The notes beneath the pieces are model-generated. The model was not told the DNA's origin, did not search any database, and saw nothing but the letters and a program-made list of their open reading frames with translations. A stretch of 64,000 bases of DNA, taken from positions 1 to 64,000 of the forward strand of contig CAKQHO010000005.1 of the NCBI GenBank assembly GCA_934234185.1, read 5' to 3'. Each line of letters opens with the position of its first letter. The first letter of the stretch is position 1. The DNA is from an uncultured Psychrobacillus sp. (lineage in GTDB: Bacteria; Bacillota; Bacilli; Bacillales_A; Planococcaceae). Position numbers and translations under genes: made by a program. Shown piece after piece: positions 32,916-42,328 of the stretch.

Positions 32916-34238
32916 ATGAAAGCAAAAGACTTAGTCCAGCATATTTCCAAAATGCCCACCTTTAAAAAGTTTGGACGTGTTAGCCGGGTAGTTGGATTAA
33001 TGATTGAGTCACAAGGGCCTGAGAGTTCCATAGGTGATGTCTGTAAAATTCATATTAACTCTCCAAAGAACGGTCATTCTGTCATCCTTGCAGAAGTAGT
33101 AGGCTTTCGAGAAGAAGTGGTAGTTTTAATGCCTTATACAAATATCCGTGAAATTTCTACCGGTTGTTTAGTAGAGGGGACGGGTAGTCCATTAGAAGTG
33201 AAGGTAGGACCTGAGCTCATCGGTAAGGTGCTTGATTCAATGGGGAATCCCATTGATGGGACGAGCCTTCCGAAAGGATTGCGTACGGTTGGTACAGAGC
33301 AAGATCCACCAAACCCTCTTACTCGTCCGCCTATACATGATCAAATAGAGGTAGGGGTTAAAGCTATCGATGGGATTCTCACAGTAGGCAAGGGTCAGCG
33401 TGTTGGGATATTCGCTGGTTCTGGGGTAGGTAAGAGTACCCTTCTAGGGATGATTGCAAGAAATACCAACGCAGATTTAAATGTCATCGCTCTTATAGGA
33501 GAACGTGGCAGAGAGGTACGAGAATTTATTGAACGGGATCTTGGGAAAGAAGGCTTGGCAAAAACCATTGTAGTTGCTGCTACGTCAGATCAACCTGCTT
33601 TAATGAGAATAAAAGGAGCCTTTACTGCAACCGCTATTGCCGAATATTTCCGTGATAAAGGATTAAATGTAATGTTAATGATGGATTCGGTCACACGTGT
33701 TGCAATGGCCCAGCGAGAGATTGGATTAGCAGTAGGCGAACCGCCAGCAACGAGAGGGTATACCCCTTCTGTCTTTGCTATTTTGCCGAAGCTGCTTGAA
33801 CGAACAGGTACCAATCAGCAAGGGACGATTACTGCATTTTATACGGTATTAGTTGATGGGGACGATATGAACGAGCCGATTGCTGATACTGTACGAGGCA
33901 TATTAGATGGTCATATTGTACTCGATCGTGCATTAGCAAATAAGGGACAATTCCCTGCCATTAATGTATTAAAAAGTATTAGCCGACTAATGAACCATAT
34001 CTCAGAGGAACAGCATGTGAAGGCTGCTGAACGTTTAAGGGAACTATATTTTACTTATCAAAAATCCGAGGATCTAATAAATATTGGTGCCTATAAGCGT
34101 GGTACTTCCAAAGAAATAGATGAAGCAATCCAATATGAACCTTTAATCACGGCATTTTTAAAGCAAGGCTATTTAGAAAAGATTTCCTTTGAAGAAAGTG
34201 TCAGTGAATTAGTGAGTTTATCAGGTGGAGGTTCGTAA
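32916..34238 (+). CDS. fliI: Flagellum-specific ATP synthase FliI
   Basis: 440 residues. ATPase of the flagellar type III exporter, homologous to F1 beta. Walker A FAGSGVGKSTLLGMIAR, Walker B LMMDSVTRVAMAQREIGLAV and GEPPATRGYTPSVFA. ATG 32916 is chosen over GTG 32907, which overlaps the fliH stop. The stop overlaps the fliJ start (TAATG). Confidence 0.97.
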   Translation: MKAKDLVQHISKMPTFKKFGRVSRVVGLMIESQGPESSIGDVCKIHINSPKNGHSVILAEVVGFREEVVVLMPYTNIREISTGCLVEGTGSPLEVKVGPELIGKVLDSMGNPIDGTSLPKGLRTVGTEQDPPNPLTRPPIHDQIEVGVKAIDGILTVGKGQRVGIFAGSGVGKSTLLGMIARNTNADLNVIALIGERGREVREFIERDLGKEGLAKTIVVAATSDQPALMRIKGAFTATAIAEYFRDKGLNVMLMMDSVTRVAMAQREIGLAVGEPPATRGYTPSVFAILPKLLERTGTNQQGTITAFYTVLVDGDDMNEPIADTVRGILDGHIVLDRALANKGQFPAINVLKSISRLMNHISEEQHVKAAERLRELYFTYQKSEDLINIGAYKRGTSKEIDEAIQYEPLITAFLKQGYLEKISFEESVSELVSLSGGGS

Positions 34239-34687
34239 TGGTTTCATTTCAATATAAATTTTCAAAAGTGCTAACTGTAAAAGAACAAGAAAAGTCTGAA
34301 ACAGAAATTGCCTATAAAGAATCTGTAAATGCTTTTGAAAAGGTCGCAACAGAACTATATAACCTTCTGAAAAAGCGAGAGGATACGCTAGACCAACAAA
34401 ACAGTCGACTTAGCAATGGACTTTCGGTTGATGGTATACACCATTATGTTCACTATTTAGATGCGTTGCAAAAGAGAATTGAAATACTTCAAAAAGAAGT
34501 AATTCAGGCCCGCACCAAAATGAATTGGTATGAAGAGCGACTTTTAGAAAAATCCTTAGAGGTTCGTAAGTATGAAAAAATAAAAGAAAAAGATCTAGAA
34601 AGCTATCAGATGGAACAGCAAAGACTAGAATCTATCTTTTTAGATGAAATATCCTCGTTAAAGTTTCAAAACAAAGAGATTAGGTGA
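34238..34687 (+). CDS. fliJ: Flagellar export chaperone FliJ
   Basis: 149 residues, almost entirely coiled coil (FSKVLTVKEQEKSETEIAYK ... YEKIKEKDLESYQMEQQRLE). FliJ is the stalk-like subunit that couples the FliI hexamer to the export gate. It is translationally coupled to fliI by the TAATG overlap. Position and coiled-coil character carry the call. Confidence 0.92.
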   Translation: MVSFQYKFSKVLTVKEQEKSETEIAYKESVNAFEKVATELYNLLKKREDTLDQQNSRLSNGLSVDGIHHYVHYLDALQKRIEILQKEVIQARTKMNWYEERLLEKSLEVRKYEKIKEKDLESYQMEQQRLESIFLDEISSLKFQNKEIR

Positions 34688-34694
34688 GTAAAGT

Positions 34695-35294
34695 ATGGCT
34701 AAACCCAAAAAAGTGAATAAAAGTACACAAGTTCATCATTCTGAGTCAACCAAAATAAGTAAGGTAAAAATGTTTTTCTATTGGTTTATCATACCATTCT
34801 TGTTTGCTTTAGCTCTCTTATTAGGCTTTGCTCAAATTACTAATGTTAATATTTTTGAAAAAGCGAAAGAGCTATCTAGTTTTGGACAAGAAGAAGATAA
34901 GGTAGACGAGGCTAAGAATAATCGTCTAGAAGACCGGGTTGTTACTTTACAAGCTGAAATTCAAGAAAAGGAAGTTCAAATCGATCGACTGCAGCAGCAA
35001 ATGGAGAAGTCGAAGCAATCTAATGAGTCTCTATTGATTGAACAACAAAGATTGTTAGAAGAAATTGAAAGTTTGCAAAGACAAAAAGAGGGCTCTAAAA
35101 GAGAATTTACAGAAGTGGTATCCACCTTTGAAAGTATGTCCGCTAAAACTGCTGCACCAGTCATTACGAATATGAGCGATGCAGAGGCCCTAAGGATATT
35201 AACTAGTCTTAAGCCTGAAACAGTAGCCAAAATATATGAAAAGATGTCGCCAGAGGATGCCGCAAAATATGTAGAACTCATGTCTCAGCAATAA
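34695..35294 (+). CDS. ylxF: MotE-type flagellar protein (YlxF)
   Basis: 199 residues. Cytoplasmic N-terminus, one membrane segment (about residues 29-48), a long extracytoplasmic coiled coil (about 70-140), then an MgtE-N-like domain (SDAEALRILTSLKPETVAKI, SPEDAAKYVELMSQQ). The family lies between fliJ and fliK in Firmicutes and is related to the MotE/MotC stator helpers. Its exact job here is not known. Confidence 0.85.
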   Translation: MAKPKKVNKSTQVHHSESTKISKVKMFFYWFIIPFLFALALLLGFAQITNVNIFEKAKELSSFGQEEDKVDEAKNNRLEDRVVTLQAEIQEKEVQIDRLQQQMEKSKQSNESLLIEQQRLLEEIESLQRQKEGSKREFTEVVSTFESMSAKTAAPVITNMSDAEALRILTSLKPETVAKIYEKMSPEDAAKYVELMSQQ

Positions 35295-35323
35295 TGCTAG
35301 TAACTTTGAAGGGAGGTGAAACA

Positions 35324-36475
35324 ATGAATATCGCAGCAGTGACAGCACAAAACAACATAGTTATGGGCTCCACTAATCAACCAATGAATAAACAAGCTTT
35401 CGGTCAAGTATTTGGACAGCTTATATCAAGTCCTCTTGTCCAAACGGAGTTGAATGAACAACCTTCCGTGACAGATGAGCTGCTTTCTCTTTTAAATCTA
35501 AGCTCTCTAGAAGAGCTAGAGGAATTAGTAAACGAAAACCCTGTTACTGTAGACAAACTGCAAGAGCTGTTTTCTGATTTAGTGGAGACTGATTCGTCAG
35601 ACGTAGAAGCTATAGAAGATATATGGGATGTATTAGCTGGAATCCTGGTGCAGTCAAACAAGTTACAGGAATCCATTGTAGCAGCTGTTCAGCCTGGTCA
35701 AATAAAGAAAGAGCAAGCGATTCAGATGGTAGAGCTATTAAAAACTATTCAATTAACTGGTAAGAATTCAGATTTGACGATGAAACAGGAATCTTCCTTG
35801 TTCGATCTTACTCAGTTATTGGAGTCAATCAAAGAAGAAATCACAAGTAATGTGAAGGCAGAGGTGCCATCTTCGCTACAGGCAATTAAAGCGTTACAGT
35901 CACAAAAACATCTTCTAAAGATAATTTCTCAACCGATTACTACTGACCCAGTAGTAGAGGTAAAGGAGATCATAAGTACTCAGGGGCAAGTTTCAAGTCT
36001 TACGCAAACTAAGGTAGACACAGTAACGATTACCCTTCCAACAGAGAAGTCGTCTCAATCAGAGGAATTTGTCAAAGAGCTGCAAAAGCTTATGAACAGA
36101 GTCCAGCTTGGTCAGACTGGCGGGACAAATAGATTAGTCGTAAAGCTGTATCCTGAGCAATTGGGAACTGTCCGCATAGAATTAATTCAAAAAGACGGTG
36201 TGCTAACTGCTAAAATGCTAGCGAGCACGGCACTTGGAAAAGAACTGTTAGATACGCATTCATCACAATTAAGAAACGGTTTAGCTGGTCAGAATATCCA
36301 ACTCGAAAAGCTAGAAGTTAGTATGGCTTTACAGGATACAAGTAGGCAAGAACGTCAGCAAAGCTTCGATGGTGCCTTTAAACAGCAGCATCAGCACCAG
36401 CAGGAGGAAGAACAGAACAGTCAGGAAGATGTTCCCGTGTCGTTCCAAGATTTACTAAATGGAATAGAGGTATAA
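35324..36475 (+). CDS. fliK: Flagellar hook-length control protein FliK
   Basis: 383 residues. Secreted ruler that tells FlhB to switch export from hook to filament. Variable, helical N-terminal two thirds; conserved C-domain LVVKLYPEQLGTVRIELIQK ... LLDTHSSQLRNGLAGQNIQLE; a Gln/His-rich tail. ATG 35324 follows GGGAGGTG; the upstream TAATG-coupled start at 35294 lacks a site of its own. Compare ylqG at 14896. Confidence 0.93.
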   Translation: MNIAAVTAQNNIVMGSTNQPMNKQAFGQVFGQLISSPLVQTELNEQPSVTDELLSLLNLSSLEELEELVNENPVTVDKLQELFSDLVETDSSDVEAIEDIWDVLAGILVQSNKLQESIVAAVQPGQIKKEQAIQMVELLKTIQLTGKNSDLTMKQESSLFDLTQLLESIKEEITSNVKAEVPSSLQAIKALQSQKHLLKIISQPITTDPVVEVKEIISTQGQVSSLTQTKVDTVTITLPTEKSSQSEEFVKELQKLMNRVQLGQTGGTNRLVVKLYPEQLGTVRIELIQKDGVLTAKMLASTALGKELLDTHSSQLRNGLAGQNIQLEKLEVSMALQDTSRQERQQSFDGAFKQQHQHQQEEEQNSQEDVPVSFQDLLNGIEV

Positions 36476-36477
36476 GA

Positions 36478-37116
36478 ATGACTACTTATCAACCAATTAC
36501 TAGTAGTATGTATTTGTCTCAACAGCAAACAACTAGAACTACTGGAAACGGGTCACTAGGAAAAGATGAATTTCTTAAAATTTTGATGGCTCAGCTCCAA
36601 AATCAAGATCCTACTAATCCGATGAAGGACAATGAATTTATCGCTCAAATGGCACAGTTTTCTTCTTTAGAGCAAATGACTAATATGACTTCGGCGTTTG
36701 AAAAATATGCAGAGGCACAAAATCAAACCCAAATGATTCAATATAGTAATTTTGTCGGCAAGGAAGTAAAGTGGCACGAAATAACAGATAAAAAGAATGA
36801 TAAGGGTGAATTTATCATTCAAGAGGGTACAGGAGCAATAACAGCAGTCAGATTTGTGGATGGTGGAGTAGAGTTTACATTAGCAGACGGAAAAAAAATT
36901 ACACCAGGTAATATTTCCGAGGTTATGTATTCCAGTGGCTCCTCGAATAGTCTAGTGGACGCTAGTATGATGATTGGCAAAACAATTGACTATATGGTGG
37001 GAGAAAGCACAAGCTCAGGTACGATAGAATCCGTCTCAAAGAAGGATGGAAAAATAGTGTATAACCTTTCGGATGGAACTTCTGTTAGTGCAGAACAAAT
37101 AACATCTATAAAATAG
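36478..37116 (+). CDS. flgD: Flagellar hook cap / assembly protein FlgD
   Basis: 212 residues. Scaffold that caps the growing hook. N-terminal LGKDEFLKILMAQLQNQDPT then NPMKDNEFIAQMAQFSSLEQ is diagnostic; the C-terminal part (EVKWHEITD ... GTIESVSKKDGKIVYNLSDG) forms a beta domain. As I recall, it is longer than the roughly 140-residue B. subtilis protein. Confidence 0.94.
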   Translation: MTTYQPITSSMYLSQQQTTRTTGNGSLGKDEFLKILMAQLQNQDPTNPMKDNEFIAQMAQFSSLEQMTNMTSAFEKYAEAQNQTQMIQYSNFVGKEVKWHEITDKKNDKGEFIIQEGTGAITAVRFVDGGVEFTLADGKKITPGNISEVMYSSGSSNSLVDASMMIGKTIDYMVGESTSSGTIESVSKKDGKIVYNLSDGTSVSAEQITSIK

Positions 37117-37131
37117 AACGGAGTTAGGGCG

Positions 37132-37512
37132 ATGGACAAAATGATGATTAATCGAGTCCCTCTGCAGCCAGTAATCCGTCAGCCTATTTCAACCAAACAA
37201 GTTACTTCGCCAAGGCAAACGTTTTTGCAGCATTTACAGGATGCTAAGGAAAGCACACAATTGAAGGTTAGCAAGCATGCAAGCCAGCGCCTAGCTGAAC
37301 GGAATATTCATATATCCGATGCCCAGTGGCAGCTTGTAAGTGATAAGGTTTCGGAAGCACGATTGAAGGGTGTCAATGATTCCTTAGTGTTGATGGATCA
37401 AGCAGCATTAATTGTCAGTGCAAAAAACTCGACGGTAATTACTGCAATGGATCGCAGGGAAGCGACAAATCAATTATTTACAAATATAGATGGCACTATC
37501 GTGCTAGGATAG
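37132..37512 (+). CDS. Flagellar operon protein of the TIGR02530 type
   Basis: 126 residues. The central SKHASQRLAERNIHISDAQW followed by GVNDSLVLMDQAALIVSAKN and TVITAMDRREA fits the uncharacterised family found between flgD and flgE in many Firmicutes. Soluble, no signal peptide. The function is not established; its position suggests hook assembly. A 6-base GTGCTG/CAGCAC hairpin lies in the gap before flgE. Confidence 0.85.
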   Translation: MDKMMINRVPLQPVIRQPISTKQVTSPRQTFLQHLQDAKESTQLKVSKHASQRLAERNIHISDAQWQLVSDKVSEARLKGVNDSLVLMDQAALIVSAKNSTVITAMDRREATNQLFTNIDGTIVLG

Positions 37513-37584
37513 CAGGACCTATATAGGATGCTATGTGCTGTGGAATGAAAGAAGCAGCACTTAATTTGAAGGGAGAAAATAAGA

Positions 37585-38370
37585 ATGATTCGCTCAATGT
37601 ACTCAGGTATTTCAGGTATAAAAAACTTTCAAACGAAATTAGACGTAATAGGTAATAATATTTCCAATGTAAATACGTACGGATTTAAAAAAGGACGTAC
37701 TATTTTTAAGGATTTGGTATCTCAAACTACTGCTGGTGCTACTGGCGCAACAGATACACGCGGCGGTATTAACCCGAAGCAGGTAGGCTTAGGAAGTCAG
37801 CTTGCAGCTGTCGATACGCTGCACACCTCTGGTTCTCTACAGTCAACAGGAAATACATTAGACTTAGCTATTTCTGGAGATGGTTTCTTCCAAGTAGCGG
37901 AAAACGGTAGCACAGATATATTCTATACAAGAGCAGGTAACTTTTACTTAGATACTGATGGAAATATCGTGAACTCAGAAGGATTATTTTTAGTAGGAAC
38001 TACTCCTATTCCGACTGATGCAAAAAGTATGTCAATTGGTGCTGATGGTACAGTGACGTATGTTGCAGCTGATGGATCCCTTGGAAATGCTGGACAAATT
38101 GAAATTGCAAAATTTTCAAATCCAGGAGGGCTTACTAAGGCGGGAGCTAATTATTATCAGCAATCTCCAGCTTCAGGAGACCCATTAGCGGGTGCTCCAC
38201 TATTAGAGGGCAGGGGCTCAGTACAATCCGGATTTTTAGAAATGTCTAATGTAGACCTTTCTGAAGAATTCACAGAAATGATTGTAGCTCAGCGTGGATT
38301 CCAAGCAAATACACGGATCATCACGACTTCCGATCAAATCCTAGAGGAATTAGTAAACTTAAAACGATAA
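37585..38370 (+). CDS. flgE: Flagellar hook protein FlgE
   Basis: 261 residues, similar to the short hook protein of B. subtilis (264). N-terminal SMYSGISGIKNFQTKLDVIG and NNISNVNTYGFKKGRTIFKD, central DLAISGDGFFQV, and the C-terminal EMSNVDLSEEFTEMIVAQRG followed by FQANTRIITTSDQILEELVN. AAGGGAG precedes the ATG. Confidence 0.95.
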   Translation: MIRSMYSGISGIKNFQTKLDVIGNNISNVNTYGFKKGRTIFKDLVSQTTAGATGATDTRGGINPKQVGLGSQLAAVDTLHTSGSLQSTGNTLDLAISGDGFFQVAENGSTDIFYTRAGNFYLDTDGNIVNSEGLFLVGTTPIPTDAKSMSIGADGTVTYVAADGSLGNAGQIEIAKFSNPGGLTKAGANYYQQSPASGDPLAGAPLLEGRGSVQSGFLEMSNVDLSEEFTEMIVAQRGFQANTRIITTSDQILEELVNLKR

Positions 38371-38380
38371 TATTCGTAAG

Positions 38381-38417
38381 GGAGGGTTGGGCCGTTCCTT
38401 AGTGCCCGGCCCTTTTA
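38381..38417 (+). terminator. Terminator-like hairpin between flgE and swrD
   Basis: GGGCCG (38389-38394) pairs with CGGCCC (38407-38412), 12-base loop, then TTTTAT. The only strong Shine-Dalgarno sequence (GGGAGGG, 38380-38386) lies just 5' of the stem. It could attenuate the operon or bring the site close to the swrD start. Confidence 0.65.
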
Positions 38418-38418
38418 T

Positions 38419-38643
38419 ATGATTCACTTAACTAGATTGAATGGTAAAGAATTCACGTTGAATGCACTATACATAGAGACAGTAGAATCTTTTCCAGATA
38501 CAACAATCACGCTAACCAACGGTCATAAATATGTAGCACTGGAAAGCAGAGAACAGGTAGCCGAAAAGATTTTACAATTTTATCAATCCATACATATTTT
38601 ATCGAATCCCCATATAAGAGGTGATCATCATGAAGAACAATAA
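38419..38643 (+). CDS. swrD: Swarming motility protein SwrD (FlbD family)
   Basis: 74 residues. IHLTRLNGKEFTLNALYIET and ITLTNGHKYVALES match the FlbD/YlzI family; in B. subtilis SwrD raises flagellar torque. No ribosome binding site lies close to ATG 38419: the GGGAGGG is 32 bases upstream with a hairpin between. No earlier in-frame start exists. The end overlaps fliL by 14 bases. Confidence 0.9.
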   Translation: MIHLTRLNGKEFTLNALYIETVESFPDTTITLTNGHKYVALESREQVAEKILQFYQSIHILSNPHIRGDHHEEQ

Positions 38644-39064
38644 CAAACTACTAACGATTATGCTCATTATTTTAGTATCTATTACCCTAGTAGGAGTCGT
38701 ATTTCTAGTGGTATTTTTCCAACTGAATAAAGGAGAGGAAAACGAGGAGCCGACTATCGACGAAATTATCGAGGCTTCCATTGATATACCAGAGATTACA
38801 ACAAACTTAGCTGGTAATAAGTTCATCCGCATTTCCTTAAAGGTTCAAACAGATAGCTCAAAAAGTGCTGAAGAGCTTGCAAAGAGAGATTTCCAAGTGA
38901 AAAATATCATCATCACAGAACTATCTGAAATGACACCGGAGGACTTGGAAGGAAAAGAAGGGAAAATAGCCTTCGAATCTTCGTTAAAAACGAAGATCAA
39001 TGAATTGATGAGTGAAGGAAGAAACATTCAACAAGTTTATATTACATCCTATATCATTCAGTAG
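38630..39064 (+). CDS. fliL: Flagellar basal-body-associated protein FliL
   Basis: 144 residues. Single N-terminal membrane segment (about residues 6-28, LTIMLIILVSITLVGVVFL), then the FliL periplasm-side domain (NLAGNKFIRISLKVQTDS, FQVKNIIITELSEM, KTKINELMSEGRNIQQVYIT). FliL supports stator function. ATG 38630 follows AGAGGTG; a GTG at 38621 is part of that site. Confidence 0.93.
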   Translation: MKNNNKLLTIMLIILVSITLVGVVFLVVFFQLNKGEENEEPTIDEIIEASIDIPEITTNLAGNKFIRISLKVQTDSSKSAEELAKRDFQVKNIIITELSEMTPEDLEGKEGKIAFESSLKTKINELMSEGRNIQQVYITSYIIQ

Positions 39065-39095
39065 GATAAGTTAATCGGAAACGGAGGTGGGCAAA

Positions 39096-40094
39096 TTGGC
39101 GGGAGATATTTTATCTCAATCAGAAATAGATGCGTTGTTAAGCGCTCTTTCAACAGGAGAAATGACAGCAGATGAAATGAAGTCCGAACAAGAAGCAAAA
39201 AAAGTGCGAGTATATGATTTTAAAAGAGCACTTCGTTTTTCGAAGGACCAAATAAGAAGCTTAACACGTATCCATGAAAACTTTGCTCGTCTATTGACAA
39301 CATTTTTCTCTGCCCAGTTAAGAACCTATGTGCAAATCTCAGTTGTATCGGTTGATCAAATCCCCTTTGAGGAATTTATACGGTCGGTTCCACATATGAC
39401 ATTGATCAATGTCTTTGAGGTGCAGCCGCTCGAAGGAAATATTTTGATGGAAATCAACCCGAATATTGCCTATTCCATGCTAGATTTGTTGATGGGTGGA
39501 AAAGGACAGAGCCATACAAAAACGGATAGTCTTACAGAAATTGAAACGAAGATTATGACGAATCTTTTTGAACGCTCCTTTGACAATCTACGAGAGGCAT
39601 GGGCTAACATTGCGGATATCGACCCTGTATTAACGGAGCTTGAAGTCAATCCTCAGTTCCTTCAAATGATATCTCCTAACGAAACCGTAGTTGTAATTTC
39701 TTTTAATACGGTCATAGGAGAAACAAGTGGAATGATTAATATCTGTATACCACATGTTGTGTTAGAGCCAATCGTACCAAACCTATCTGTTAGGTATTGG
39801 ATGCAGACAAACAAAAAGGAAGTTTCCCCGGAGCAATTCCAGGTCCTGCGTAAACAAGTTAAGTCTGCTAAGCTCCCTGTAGTTGCCGAGCTAGGCTCTA
39901 CAGATATTACGATGGAGGATTTATTATATTTACAGCTTGGCGATGTGATACAGTTAAATTCCAAAATAGAAGATCCATTGACTATTAAGGTTGGGGATAT
40001 TCCTAAATTTAGTGGTCAGCCAGGTAAGCTAAAGAAACGAATGGCAATTCAAATAATCGAAACTTTGAAAGGAGGAGAGGATGATGATGAGTGA
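39096..40094 (+). CDS. fliM: Flagellar motor switch protein FliM
   Basis: 332 residues. C-ring protein that binds CheY-P. N-terminal CheY-binding helix DILSQSEIDALLSAL, CheC-like middle domain (FARLLTTFFSAQLRTYVQIS, MLDLLMGGKG), C-terminal FliN-like domain (VVAELGSTDITMEDLLYLQL). The start is TTG 39096, as GGAGGTG at 39083-39089 is then correctly placed; GTG 39087 overlaps the site. It overlaps fliY. Confidence 0.96.
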   Translation: MAGDILSQSEIDALLSALSTGEMTADEMKSEQEAKKVRVYDFKRALRFSKDQIRSLTRIHENFARLLTTFFSAQLRTYVQISVVSVDQIPFEEFIRSVPHMTLINVFEVQPLEGNILMEINPNIAYSMLDLLMGGKGQSHTKTDSLTEIETKIMTNLFERSFDNLREAWANIADIDPVLTELEVNPQFLQMISPNETVVVISFNTVIGETSGMINICIPHVVLEPIVPNLSVRYWMQTNKKEVSPEQFQVLRKQVKSAKLPVVAELGSTDITMEDLLYLQLGDVIQLNSKIEDPLTIKVGDIPKFSGQPGKLKKRMAIQIIETLKGGEDDDE

Positions 40095-41220
40095 TGATAT
40101 GCTCTCCCAAGAAGAAATTGAGGCTCTCCTAAGAGGTACAGTTGGAGAGGAAAATGTAACAGAAATTAAAATTGAGGATTATTTAGATTCCTTTGCTCAG
40201 GATACATTAGGAGAAATAGGTAATATTTCATTTGGAAGCTCTGCTACTGCTTTATCATCTTTATTGGGTCAGAAAGTCGATATAACTACCCCTCATTTAA
40301 GCATGATCAACCAAAGCAAACTGAAGGAGGAATTCCCACATCCCTATGTGGCAGTACAAGTTCAGTATACTGCTGGTTTAATTGGATCTAATCTTTTAGT
40401 AATCAAGCAGTCCGATGCTGCCATAATAGCAGATTTAATGCTTGGCGGAGACGGTCGAGATCCTAGTCCTGATTTAAGTGAAATTCAACTAAGTGCGGTA
40501 CAAGAAGCGATGAACCAAATGATGGGTTCAGCAGCAACTTCCATGTCTACCGTGTTTAATAAAAAGGTAGATATATCTCCTCCTTCTATTGATCTGATGA
40601 ACCTGCTAGAGGGTGAAGGAGTAGAAGCTATTCCAGATGAGGAGCTGCTAATTAAAATCTCCTTCCGCCTACGTGTGGGTGGCTTAATAGATTCGAATAT
40701 CATGCAGCTTTTGCCCCTGAATTTCGGACTAAAACTTGTAAAATCCTTAACCGGCAATGATGAGGAGGCAGTTACCGTGATGGAGGAAAGAATTCAATCT
40801 ACTCCTGTACCAACTGCTAAACAAACGTATCAGGAAGAAGTACCGGAATCGGTATCACCTTCTATGCCATATAGTCAGCCAAGACCTAACAAGCCACAAG
40901 TTGAGGTGCAACAAGCTCAGTTTGCTAGCTTTGAAGCTCCTAATCTATCACAAAACGAATCAAGAAACTTAAATTTACTTCTTGATATACCTCTTCAAGT
41001 AACAGTAGAATTAGGACGTACGAATAGAACTGTCAAAGATATCCTAGAACTTACTAGCGGTTCTATTATTGAACTGGATAAGCTTGCTGGTGAACCTGTT
41101 GATATTTTAGTCAATAATAGACATATAGCTAAGGGAGAGGTTGTCGTTATTGATGAAAACTTCGGAGTTAGAATTACAGATATTTTAAGCCAAGCAGAGC
41201 GAATTCATAATTTAAGATAA
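40084..41220 (+). CDS. fliY: Flagellar motor switch phosphatase FliY
   Basis: 378 residues. CheY-P phosphatase and FliN-like switch component. N-terminal MLSQEEIEALLRG (CheY-binding), then two CheC-type helices (DTLGEIGNISFGSSATAL; SAVQEAMNQMMGSAATSMST), a Pro/Gln-rich linker, and a C-terminal FliN domain (LLLDIPLQVTVELGRTNRT, GEPVDILVNN). Three adjacent ATGs (40081, 40084, 40087) overlap the end of fliM; the exact one is uncertain. Confidence 0.96.
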   Translation: MMSDDMLSQEEIEALLRGTVGEENVTEIKIEDYLDSFAQDTLGEIGNISFGSSATALSSLLGQKVDITTPHLSMINQSKLKEEFPHPYVAVQVQYTAGLIGSNLLVIKQSDAAIIADLMLGGDGRDPSPDLSEIQLSAVQEAMNQMMGSAATSMSTVFNKKVDISPPSIDLMNLLEGEGVEAIPDEELLIKISFRLRVGGLIDSNIMQLLPLNFGLKLVKSLTGNDEEAVTVMEERIQSTPVPTAKQTYQEEVPESVSPSMPYSQPRPNKPQVEVQQAQFASFEAPNLSQNESRNLNLLLDIPLQVTVELGRTNRTVKDILELTSGSIIELDKLAGEPVDILVNNRHIAKGEVVVIDENFGVRITDILSQAERIHNLR

Positions 41221-41240
41221 GTAATGGAGGACAAAAACCA

Positions 41241-41603
41241 ATGTCAAAAAGAATATTGATTGTTGACGATGCAGCATTTATGAGAATGATGATTAAAGAT
41301 ATCCTGGTGAAAAATGGATTCGAGGTAGTGGGAGAAGCTGCAGATGGGGCTCAGGCAATTGAGAAATATGCAGAGCTAAAGCCTGATTTGGTAACAATGG
41401 ATATTACAATGCCTGAAATGGATGGAATAGCTGCGTTAAAGAAAATAAAAGAGAAGGATCCTGCTGCAACAATCATTATGTGTTCAGCGATGGGTCAGCA
41501 AGCAATGGTAATCGATGCGATTCAAGCTGGTGCCAAGGATTTTATTGTAAAGCCATTCCAAGCTGATCGAGTTATTGAAGCTATTTCCAAAGCAATAGGA
41601 TAA
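41241..41603 (+). CDS. cheY: Chemotaxis response regulator CheY
   Basis: 120 residues, a single receiver domain. Acidic pocket Asp9-Asp10, phospho-acceptor Asp54 (VTMDITMPEMDG), Ser82 and Lys104 (VKPF) are all present. Phosphorylated by CheA and read by FliM/FliY, whose genes precede it. Starts 21 bases after fliY with TGGAGG. Confidence 0.98.
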   Translation: MSKRILIVDDAAFMRMMIKDILVKNGFEVVGEAADGAQAIEKYAELKPDLVTMDITMPEMDGIAALKKIKEKDPAATIIMCSAMGQQAMVIDAIQAGAKDFIVKPFQADRVIEAISKAIG

Positions 41604-41608
41604 GAAAA

Positions 41609-42328
41609 ATGAATGTAAAAAACCTCTTCATTTGTAGTTGTATAACCAGTGTTTTAATGTTGCCACATCCTCTAACGTCCTTTGCAGATGATTCCAATGG
41701 ATATGTGGATGAATATTTTGATAAAGCGAAAAAGCAAAATCCCACTGAGGATAAAGAAATAGCCCCTGATCAGAACAAAGACTCCAAGATTGTAGAAACT
41801 CCAGAGCTGCAGGATGAAACTCCTGCTAGTTCTGAAAGAGTTTCTGTGACCGCTGGAGATTATATTAAAATGATTCTTGCGCTGCTCTTAGTAGTTGGTC
41901 TTTTGTTTGTAGTACTTCGTTTTTTAAATAGTAAAAATAGAAGCTTTCAGCAAAATAGGCTTATCCAAAATCTTGGAGGCATGGGTGTCGGCCAAGGAAA
42001 ATCCGTTCAATTGATGCAAATCGGGAACTCTCTATATCTAGTAGGTATTGGGGACAACATCACGTTATTAAAAGAAATTACTGACCCAAATGAAATAGAA
42101 AATTTAACGAGCATCTATGAAGAAAAAGCAACAAACGGAAAGGCTATTCCGTATATATTGGAAATGTTTCAACGTTTTAAAAAGGGAAATGATGTGACTA
42201 ATAACAATCATGCATCTTCAAACACCTCGTTTAATGAAACATTTCAAAGGAAACTACAAGAGGTTAAAAAGGACCGTAGTGACGTATTAAAGGATTGGAA
42301 GACAAAGGAGCGTAATGACCATGAATGA
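41609..42328 (+). CDS. fliO: Flagellar export gate assembly protein FliO (FliZ)
   Basis: 239 residues. Signal peptide (about residues 1-27), an acidic low-complexity linker, one membrane segment near 88-107 (MILALLLVVGLLFVVLRFL) and the FliO cytoplasmic domain (GKSVQLMQIGNSLYLVGIGD). It helps assemble the FliP ring. B. subtilis calls it FliZ. Overlaps fliP. Confidence 0.92.
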   Translation: MNVKNLFICSCITSVLMLPHPLTSFADDSNGYVDEYFDKAKKQNPTEDKEIAPDQNKDSKIVETPELQDETPASSERVSVTAGDYIKMILALLLVVGLLFVVLRFLNSKNRSFQQNRLIQNLGGMGVGQGKSVQLMQIGNSLYLVGIGDNITLLKEITDPNEIENLTSIYEEKATNGKAIPYILEMFQRFKKGNDVTNNNHASSNTSFNETFQRKLQEVKKDRSDVLKDWKTKERNDHE

